A stretch of DNA of 11,529 nucleotides from Kiloniellaceae bacterium (GTDB lineage: Bacteria > Pseudomonadota > Alphaproteobacteria > Kiloniellales > Kiloniellaceae), in contig JAJFGM010000021.1 of assembly GCA_021776145.1 (NCBI GenBank), positions 1 to 11,529 of the forward strand, written 5' to 3'. Below, one piece after another: positions 6,574 through 11,529 of this stretch (its first letter is position 1; the number at the start of each line of letters is the position of its first letter). Below the pieces are notes generated by a model. The model was given only the letters and a program-made list of their open reading frames with translations. It had not been told where the DNA came from and ran no database searches. The position numbers and the translations under genes are program-made.

Positions 6574-7428
6574 TCATGGTTGGGTCTCGGAGACCCCGGC
6601 ACGCCATAACACCGGAAACCAATCCTCTCGCATTGCCTCACCCGGGTTTTGTTGCAGCCCGGGAAAGGGCGGCGAGGTCCGGCCGGGCCTTTCGCAGTAT
6701 CTGACATCGTCGCCGAGCCAACGTGCGGCGAAGGCACGGCGGCGCTGTTTCAGGGGGGTGCCCAGGGTGCCATGCAGAGTGCGAAAATCGAACAGCAGAG
6801 CATCCCCGGCCAAAAGAGGCCAGGCCAATATCCTATGCCGTTCCGGTTCGGCGTCGATATCGGGCACCGGCTCGTAACCCGGGCCCCGGTAGTCGTAATT
6901 CGCACCGTCCTTGAACCAACGCGGGTAGAACAGGCGTCCCCAGCGATGCGATCCCGCAACGAAACGCAGAGTGGTTTCCAGCGGCACGTCATCGAGTGCC
7001 ACCCAAACGGTGACGGTCTGCGTACCTTCGACACAGTAATAGGGCATATCGTGGTGCCAGGGAGTCGCCCTAGCCGGGCCAGCCTCCTTGACCAGGACGT
7101 GTTCGTGGAAGAACTGGGCCCGGTTCGCACCCATCGCAAGTCCGGCAACTGTCGCCACGGACGAACCATGGAGAAAAGCCGAGAACTCCGGGATGCGCTG
7201 CCAATTGCAATAATCGTTGAAGAACCGGCCCTGCTCGGCGTCGCCAATGCTCTTTTGCCCATGTGGACCGGGATCGGCGAGATTGGTTTCGACGCCGTGA
7301 CGTAAAGGCTCGACCCAGTCCCGGAATACGCCCCGCAAGCAAAAAGCGCCGTCGCATAGGAACGCTTCCCCCGCTTGCAGATCGAAGTCTACCCGGCGCC
7401 GTTCATGCGCCTCGTTCATGCTCTCCAT
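6574..7428 (-). CDS. Phytanoyl-CoA dioxygenase (PhyH) family protein
   Basis: A 284-residue Fe(II)/2-oxoglutarate-dependent oxygenase. The double-stranded beta-helix metal triad is visible: H125-x-D127 in PWHHDMPYY and the distal H219 in LLFDFRTLHGTLG, with R229/R230 placed to bind the 2-oxoglutarate carboxylate. The stretch TVTVWVALDDVPLETT followed by FVAGSHRWG is characteristic of PhyH proteins. Members hydroxylate very diverse small molecules and lipids, so the substrate is unknown and phytanoyl-CoA is not implied. ATG at 7428 has AAGGGA about eight bases upstream; the ATG at 7419 has GGAG three bases upstream, so the N-terminus is uncertain by three residues. The gene ends close to the promoter region of the tRNA pair on the same strand and is divergent from the DksA-like gene, with no obvious pathway partner nearby. 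Confidence 0.9.
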   Translation of the reverse strand: MESMNEAHERRRVDFDLQAGEAFLCDGAFCLRGVFRDWVEPLRHGVETNLADPGPHGQKSIGDAEQGRFFNDYCNWQRIPEFSAFLHGSSVATVAGLAMGANRAQFFHEHVLVKEAGPARATPWHHDMPYYCVEGTQTVTVWVALDDVPLETTLRFVAGSHRWGRLFYPRWFKDGANYDYRGPGYEPVPDIDAEPERHRILAWPLLAGDALLFDFRTLHGTLGTPLKQRRRAFAARWLGDDVRYCERPGRTSPPFPGLQQNPGEAMREDWFPVLWRAGVSETQP

Positions 7429-7768
7429 TGGTCCAGTCCCTTGACCATATCCCTTGGCCTAATCTTGGAATTCGACCTATCTCTAACGGCCACGACCCTC
7501 AGAAAACCGCACAGACTGAGTTTGTCACATAGGGCGATAGCGGAGCTACCGTCATGCGATGAAATCAGCTGTTACGCCCCTACCCTTGTCTCCAGGCGGC
7601 GAGCATCATCGTCCGGAGTTTCCGAAGTCACCTGCGAGGCCGTCTCGCCGGTTTCGAAAATTCACACGAAAAGCTGCGATATTTCTCAAATCGCGTGTAA
7701 TGTTCTTCACCAATTCTTGACTGACGCGTAGCTAGGCTTGTGCAACACCGGACGACTGCGAGCAGACA
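7429..7768. other. 340-base divergent intergenic spacer
   Basis: No gene is supported here. The small open frames crossing it show no family resemblance and no ribosome binding site. It must hold promoters for the PhyH gene (minus) and the DksA-like gene (plus). TTGACT at 7717-7722 is a fair -35 box for the latter, but no good -10 box lies at the right distance. An imperfect inverted pair around TTTCGAAAATTCACACGAAA (7651-7670) is AT-rich and could be an operator or chance. Confidence 0.4.
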
Positions 7769-8122
7769 ATGAGCACGTCCATCGACATGGAACTGAAGCA
7801 GATCAAGACCCGCTTGATCGCCCGCCGCGAGGAACTCAATGACCTCGTCAGCGTTAGCGAGGAAAGCCGAGACCCGGTCGAACTCGACCAGACCCGGGTG
7901 GGTCGTCTGTCGCGCATGGATGCGCTGCAGAATCAGGCCATGTCGCTTGAGACCGGCCGCCGGCGCCAAGCTGAACTCGAGCGGATCGAAGCGACCCTTA
8001 AGCGCATAGACAAGGGCGACTTCGGCTACTGCTTGAATTGTGGAGAAGACATTGCGCCGAAGCGTTTGCAATTGGATCCGACGCTGCCGATGTGCATCGA
8101 CTGCGCCAGCTACGCTAGCTAG
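7769..8122 (+). CDS. DksA/TraR-family C4 zinc-finger protein
   Basis: A 117-residue protein with helical N-terminal coiled-coil segments (about residues 5-30 and 58-82) and a C-terminal C4 zinc finger: C88, C91, C109, C112 (CxxC-x17-CxxC) in the context FGYCLNCGEDI and PMCIDCA. The VGRLSRMDALQNQAM stretch in the middle is typical of the short DksA-like subfamily. DksA proteins insert the coiled coil into the RNA polymerase secondary channel and, with ppGpp, adjust transcription at stable-RNA and amino-acid promoters. This protein is shorter than E. coli DksA (151 residues) and is better called DksA/TraR-like than DksA. ATG at 7769 has only a weak AGCAG upstream. The TAG stop is followed almost at once by another coding frame. 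The GC-rich discriminator of the nearby tRNA promoter is the kind of target such proteins act on, but no direct link is shown. Confidence 0.9.
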   Translation: MSTSIDMELKQIKTRLIARREELNDLVSVSEESRDPVELDQTRVGRLSRMDALQNQAMSLETGRRRQAELERIEATLKRIDKGDFGYCLNCGEDIAPKRLQLDPTLPMCIDCASYAS

Positions 8123-8123
8123 G

Positions 8124-8546
8124 CTGATCCTTTTCGGCCTTTTGCTGTCCGCTTTCGCAGGTCGGGAAAGCCTGGCCGGCACGCAGTGCTGGCGCGGCTG
8201 GGGCTACTGGGTCGACGGCGAGAGCCGCGCCTACAAAAGCGAGGAAATGCACCTGGTAACACGCGGCCCGGTGCGTTGGGGCCCAGGCCTGGCGGTCGAA
8301 CTCTATCATCTCGATCCCCGGCATGGCGGAATCGACGATCAAAAACCGCCCATTACAATCGTGCCGGCAAATCCGCGCAGTCGTTATAACGGCCGCACCA
8401 ACTATGTTGATGGCCTGGCCACAGTGCCCGACTCCGCCGACAACATCGTCTTCGGTATGAGCCAGATCGGCGCCGACAGCCCAGCGCTCGACGAGATCCA
8501 GAAATACAACCGTTGGGCCTGCGGCCTGGAGAACGCGAGCGGTTAG
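8124..8546 (+). CDS. Small secreted protein of unknown function
   Basis: About 140 residues, not recognised. The frame starts with a signal-peptide-like segment (ILFGLLLSAFAG, likely cleavage after SLA) and continues with a Trp/Gly/Tyr-rich mature region (TQCWRGWGYWVDGE) that has one Cys near each end (TQCW, WACGLE), suggesting one disulfide. The start is unresolved. The coordinate given is a CTG two bases after the DksA-like stop, which puts the hydrophobic core in the right place but is a rare initiator. The only other upstream candidate is GTG at 8040, which would overlap the zinc-finger coding sequence by 83 bases and add an Arg-rich leader; TTG at 8142 would cut into the signal peptide. 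No good ribosome binding site precedes any of these. Expression by translational coupling to the DksA-like gene is plausible. It converges on the next gene with a 14-base gap. Confidence 0.55.
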   Translation: MILFGLLLSAFAGRESLAGTQCWRGWGYWVDGESRAYKSEEMHLVTRGPVRWGPGLAVELYHLDPRHGGIDDQKPPITIVPANPRSRYNGRTNYVDGLATVPDSADNIVFGMSQIGADSPALDEIQKYNRWACGLENASG

Positions 8547-8560
8547 AGCACTTTTCAATC

Positions 8561-8947
8561 TCAGTCGCCGGTTTGATCGGTCTTGCGTTTTTCGACCAAG
8601 GCCTGCATCAGCGCCAGCGACGCATTGGCCAGGCTTTCGCCGGGAAACTTGTCGCAAAATCCGTCGAGCCAGTTGAACAGCTGTTCCGGCTCGATCCCCT
8701 CTGCGATATCCTCGCCGTCGTGGTTCCAGGCATTGAAAGCGGTGATATAACCCTGGATCCATTGTGCGTGCACATAGTAGGCAAGCGGACGCTCTTTTTG
8801 CCGCAAGACCCGCCACTGGCCGCAGGCATCGGCGCCGGCGCCCCAGGTCGTGTAGTTCAAATCCGGATCCGCCGCCTGCGCCGACGCACCGCAGAACAAA
8901 AGGGCGAACAGCGCTCCAATTCCCACTCCTTTGGCCCAGTCTCCCAT
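8561..8947 (-). CDS. Small exported protein, Rap1a/HdeA-like
   Basis: A 128-residue protein with a signal peptide (hydrophobic core GIGALFALLFCG, cleavage probably after AQA at residue 25). The mature domain of about 100 residues is helical, with two Cys (C42 and C98) and the pattern WIQGYITAFNAW, then EQLFNWLDGFCDKFP, then a final ALALMQAL-type helix. This Cys / GYI / Cys-x-x-x-P / C-terminal helix layout is what I associate with Rap1a/Tai immunity-like and HdeA-like periplasmic proteins. The match is by pattern only, so the function (chaperone, immunity or other) is open; no effector gene is adjacent. The ATG at 8947 is supported by AAGGAAA about five bases upstream. It is divergent from the glycosyltransferase gene. 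Confidence 0.72.
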   Translation of the reverse strand: MGDWAKGVGIGALFALLFCGASAQAADPDLNYTTWGAGADACGQWRVLRQKERPLAYYVHAQWIQGYITAFNAWNHDGEDIAEGIEPEQLFNWLDGFCDKFPGESLANASLALMQALVEKRKTDQTGD

Positions 8948-9029
8948 GTCGTTTCCTTATTTGGTTTTTGCCGTGGTCGGTCATTTCGCGGGCGAACGGA
9001 CATCGAATGCCCTGGCCGTCAGGTCCAGA

Positions 9030-9058
9030 TTGACCGCAATCCGGAGGCCCGTCATTGT
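9030..9058 (+). promoter_or_regulatory. Tentative promoter for the glycosyltransferase gene
   Basis: TTGACC at 9030-9035 is a good -35 box; at 17 bases lies CATTGT (9053-9058), a poor -10 box with three of six matches. TGTAAA at 9056-9061 is a better hexamer but is 20 bases away. The site is in the 203-base divergent gap, about 90 bases before the ATG at 9151. Confidence 0.25.
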
Positions 9059-9150
9059 AAAACCGCGATTACCGATCCACTGCGCCGCGTCATGGGCTTT
9101 GCAGCAAGCCGCGTTTGTTTGCAGTGACACGCAAATCCGAGGAACTCGAA

Positions 9151-9201
9151 ATGGCGCGGATCATTCTTTAGAAGGGCCAGTCGCAGTACGGCGCACTACG
9201 T
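9151..9201 (+). pseudogene. Amber-interrupted N-terminus of the glycosyltransferase gene
   Basis: ATG at 9151 is preceded by a strong Shine-Dalgarno, GAGGA, about eight bases upstream. It reads MARIIL, then TAG at 9169-9171, then KGQSQYGALR in the same frame, running without a break into the 379-residue glycosyltransferase frame. The hydrophobic beta-strand plus the small-residue loop is what opens the N-terminal Rossmann domain of GT-B enzymes, so this is the original start and the TAG interrupts it. Possible causes are a sequencing or assembly error, a real nonsense mutation or amber readthrough. Confidence 0.75.
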
Positions 9202-10341
9202 TTGCATATCGACGCCCTGGCCGCGGCATTTCGCGACCTCGGCCACCAGACCGAAACCCTCGACTATGAATCAGGCAGCGCCAACGCCGACTTCGAACGC
9301 ATTCTCAAAGATCCCATCGACCTGATTTTTTCCATCAACGCCCTGGGCACGGTCCTGATGGCCGATGAAAAGCCGCTGTCCGATGCCTTGGGGATTCCCT
9401 ACGTCACTCTGATGGTCGACCACCCGGCCCTTCATATAGATCGCCTGGCTCAACCGATCGAGAAGTTCGTCGTCACCTGCCTCGACCGTTCGCATGTGGA
9501 ATTTCTGCGCGAGTTCTTCGGTGCCGATTCCATGCCGTTGCGCGCGCTCATGCTGCCCGGCGCACATGGCGATGGCGCGGCGGTCGACGACGACGCGGCG
9601 GCCTTTGGCGAAAACCGGACGATCCCGCTGTTGTTCAGCGGAACCTACCGCGGCGACGTGCAACGCGAATGGGCCGATTGGCCGAACACGCTGGCCAAGG
9701 CCATCATCGACGACGCCGTCGACCTCGCTCTCGCCAACGACCGCATGCCGGTTGAAGAGGCACTGCGACGAGTGGCCGTCGAGCGCGGCATGGAATTCGC
9801 GCCGCGGAGCTGGCGCGGCTTGCTTGAAGCCTGCGGCCCGATGACCAATTTCATTCACGCCAGGCGCCGCCAGGATTGCCTTGAAACGCTGAACGCCGCC
9901 GGCATTCCGCTGCACATCTACGGCAGCGGTTGGGAAGAGCAGATGGCCCGCTTCAAAGCCTTTACCTTCGGTGGGGTTGGTTCCTTCGAGGAAACCCTCG
10001 AATTGCTGAAGAAGACTCGGCTCTGCCTTAATACCAACACCAACTTCGTCGCCGGCGGACACGAACGGGTATTTTCCGCCATGTTGGGCGGCGCCGCCGT
10101 CATCAGCGACGAAAGCAGTTATTACCTCGAGGCCTTCAACCCCGGCGAAGATATACTTTTGTATCGCTGGACCGAACTCGACCGCCTGCCGGAGCTCGTC
10201 AATCGCTATCTAGAAGCTCCGGACGCACTTTTCCCCATTGCCAGCAGCGGACAAACCAAGGTTCGGGCCCAGCACCTATGGGCGGCGCGCGCCGAACAAA
10301 TTCTCGGGCTCGGCGAACTCTGCCAGCGCCTCACGGCCTGA
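9202..10341 (+). CDS. CgeB-like GT-B glycosyltransferase (body of the interrupted gene)
   Basis: A 379-residue open frame from TTG at 9202; the natural gene most likely starts at 9151 and is broken by a TAG (see the preceding entry). The C-terminal half carries the family signature GGHERVFSAMLGGAAVISDE (residues 285-304) with the conserved Glu of nucleotide-sugar-binding GT-B enzymes at 288, preceded by PLHIYGSGWE (236-245). It resembles CgeB/Glyco_trans_1_2-type enzymes often found in flagellin or surface-glycan loci. The N-terminal half has DYESGS and LMVDHPALH segments of the acceptor-side domain. It is cytoplasmic, with no signal or membrane segment. The TTG lacks a ribosome binding site and would omit the first strand and loop of the Rossmann fold, so a protein made from it could be impaired. 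The sugar and acceptor are unknown. Its 3' end lies 22 bases from the convergent methyltransferase gene. Confidence 0.82.
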   Translation: MHIDALAAAFRDLGHQTETLDYESGSANADFERILKDPIDLIFSINALGTVLMADEKPLSDALGIPYVTLMVDHPALHIDRLAQPIEKFVVTCLDRSHVEFLREFFGADSMPLRALMLPGAHGDGAAVDDDAAAFGENRTIPLLFSGTYRGDVQREWADWPNTLAKAIIDDAVDLALANDRMPVEEALRRVAVERGMEFAPRSWRGLLEACGPMTNFIHARRRQDCLETLNAAGIPLHIYGSGWEEQMARFKAFTFGGVGSFEETLELLKKTRLCLNTNTNFVAGGHERVFSAMLGGAAVISDESSYYLEAFNPGEDILLYRWTELDRLPELVNRYLEAPDALFPIASSGQTKVRAQHLWAARAEQILGLGELCQRLTA

Positions 10342-10363
10342 CCTCGACCATCAGTTTGGCCTT

Positions 10364-11529
10364 TTACCAGCGGCCATTTCCCGGATGCATATCGCCCACG
10401 GCAAGCTTGACGTCGAAGGTCTCGCGGATCTTGCGGTCGACCTCGGGGTCGATGTAACTGGGATAGTGCTGCGCCAACGTTTTCGCCGTGTGCGCGCGCG
10501 CCCGCTCGGTGACGTCGGTTTGCCCCTGCTCGATCCAATCCTTTGGGCTGCCGCGATCGGCGACCACCGGGTAGACATACTCGCCCTGCATGAGCTCCAG
10601 GGTCTGCGGGTGGCCTAGGAAATGGCCCGGGCCCTCGGTGCAGACCTCGCGCATGGCCTTGAGCGAGAGGCTGTCCTCGGTGACCTCGATGCCGCGCACG
10701 GTGCGCATGATGGCACCGAGGCCATCGTTGTCGATGACGTAGCTCTCCAGGCAGCATCCCAACAAGCTGGCGTGCATGCCGGCGGACTCGTAGATCATGT
10801 TGGCGCCGGACTGACCGACCAGGGCATTGGTGTAGCCCTTCTCGAAACCGGCCTGGGCATCGGGGATCTTGGAATCCGACATGCCGGCGGCGACGCCGCC
10901 GGTGAGATCGTAGAAGGCCGCCATCTGCGCACAGGCCGACATCAATAGTGCCTGTTCGCCGCTGCCACCCGACATGGCGCCGGTGCGCAGGTCGGAGACA
11001 AAGGGCCAGGTGCCGAAGATCGCCGGATGCCCGGGCTTGATCAGGTTGACATAGACCAGCCCGGCCAGGACCTCGGCGGTCTCCTGTACCACCGCGCCGG
11101 CCAGCGCCGCCGGCGAGGTGGCACCGGCCTGGCCGGCGGCCCGCAGCAAGATCGGCATGCCGCCGCGCACCGCCCCCTCGAGGCAGCGGCAGGCGTCCTG
11201 GGCGAACTTCAACGGCGGCACGACAAAACAATTGGATTGGCTGACGAAGGGGCGCTCGCGCCACTTGTCCTCGCCGCCGGCGACCATGTGCAGCATCGCC
11301 AGGCATTCTTCGACGTGTTCCGGCTCGACCATGCTGGTGCCGATATGCTTCGAGGTTCCCGCAAGGCAGGCGTAGAGGGTGTTGAAGTCGAGATCGCGCG
11401 GCTCGATCATGTCGCGGGCGACGACTGAGCGCTGGAAAAAGTGTATGTGGTCCAGGGTGTCGACCAGACGGGCAATGTCAAAGAGGTCGGTCAGCAGGGA
11501 CTCGCGATAGTCCCCGGTCTTGCTGTCGA
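10364..11529 (-). CDS. Trimethylamine methyltransferase (MttB) superfamily protein, partial
   Basis: Carboxy-terminal 387 residues of a corrinoid-dependent methyltransferase of the MttB superfamily; the frame is open to the right edge (first whole codon at 11527), so the N-terminus is missing. The visible part reads DSKTGDYRESLLTD at the edge and includes Gly/Ala-rich barrel segments such as GAMSGGSGEQALLMS, GGVAAGMSDSKIPDAQ and YESAGMHASLLG, and a GPGHFLGHPQTLELM motif near the C-terminus. True MttB carries an in-frame TAG for pyrrolysine; the visible coding part has none and ends with TAA, so this is a non-pyrrolysine homologue. Such homologues act on glycine betaine, carnitine, proline betaine and related quaternary amines by methyl transfer to a cobalamin protein. 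The partner corrinoid protein is not in the window. The internal ATG at 11410 is not the start. The substrate is unknown. Confidence 0.93.
   Translation of the reverse strand, partial: DSKTGDYRESLLTDLFDIARLVDTLDHIHFFQRSVVARDMIEPRDLDFNTLYACLAGTSKHIGTSMVEPEHVEECLAMLHMVAGGEDKWRERPFVSQSNCFVVPPLKFAQDACRCLEGAVRGGMPILLRAAGQAGATSPAALAGAVVQETAEVLAGLVYVNLIKPGHPAIFGTWPFVSDLRTGAMSGGSGEQALLMSACAQMAAFYDLTGGVAAGMSDSKIPDAQAGFEKGYTNALVGQSGANMIYESAGMHASLLGCCLESYVIDNDGLGAIMRTVRGIEVTEDSLSLKAMREVCTEGPGHFLGHPQTLELMQGEYVYPVVADRGSPKDWIEQGQTDVTERARAHTAKTLAQHYPSYIDPEVDRKIRETFDVKLAVGDMHPGNGRW

Noticed and set aside
7375..7731. Plus-strand open frame crossing the PhyH start and the intergenic spacer
   Set aside because: It begins antisense to PhyH, has no family resemblance and no ribosome binding site.
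8115..8984. Minus-strand open frame of 289 codons
   Set aside because: It covers the secreted protein gene antisense and the Rap1a-like gene in another frame; composition is that of a shadow frame.
10206..11306. Long minus-strand open frame (366 codons)
   Set aside because: It is an out-of-frame shadow of the MttB-family gene, Arg/Gly/His-rich, and runs into the 3' end of the convergent glycosyltransferase gene.
1..11529. CRISPR arrays, insertion sequences, phage genes
   Set aside because: No regularly spaced repeats, terminal inverted repeats, transposase or phage motifs were seen on either strand.

Overview
The window reads as chromosomal DNA of a GC-rich (by eye about 60%) Gram-negative bacterium, most likely an alphaproteobacterium of Rhodospirillales type. 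The grounds are family-level resemblance only (a short DksA/TraR protein, a non-pyrrolysine MttB-family methyltransferase, a PhyH dioxygenase and a CgeB-type glycosyltransferase), so the taxonomy is an inference. I see no insertion sequence, phage gene or CRISPR array.

Layout. Positions 1-85 hold nothing I can name. Positions 86-1801 (minus) encode a five-helix inner-membrane protein with a periplasmic sulfatase/phosphoethanolamine-transferase domain. Divergent from it, 2056-5353 (plus) is a tight three-gene operon joined by two ATGA overlaps: an AMP-forming acyl ligase, an 84-residue carrier protein and an MBOAT-type membrane acyltransferase. A secreted protein of unknown function follows at 5458-6141 and may have its own promoter. 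Two tandem tRNA-Leu genes (GAG, then CAG in transcription order) lie on the minus strand at 6198-6459 behind a recognisable promoter. Next come a PhyH-family dioxygenase (minus, 6574-7428), a 340-base divergent spacer, a DksA/TraR zinc-finger protein (7769-8122), a small secreted protein directly downstream, and a convergent small exported protein of Rap1a/HdeA-like appearance (8561-8947, minus). A CgeB-like glycosyltransferase (9151-10341, plus) is interrupted by an in-frame TAG at codon 7. It converges on an MttB-superfamily methyltransferase (minus) that runs off the right edge.

How the genes may work together. The ligase, carrier and MBOAT genes have the logic of the D-alanylation (Dlt) pathway: ATP-dependent activation of a carboxylic acid, thioester loading on a phosphopantetheine arm, and MBOAT-mediated transfer through the inner membrane. 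The usual last-step enzyme, an SGNH protein such as DltD, is absent from the window. An alkaline-phosphatase-fold membrane enzyme and an exported protein of unknown function flank the operon instead. I propose that the four or five genes at 86-6141 form an envelope-modification system. The substrate acid and the acceptor glycan or lipid cannot be read from the sequence. This locus and the amber-interrupted glycosyltransferase are the two items most worth following up.
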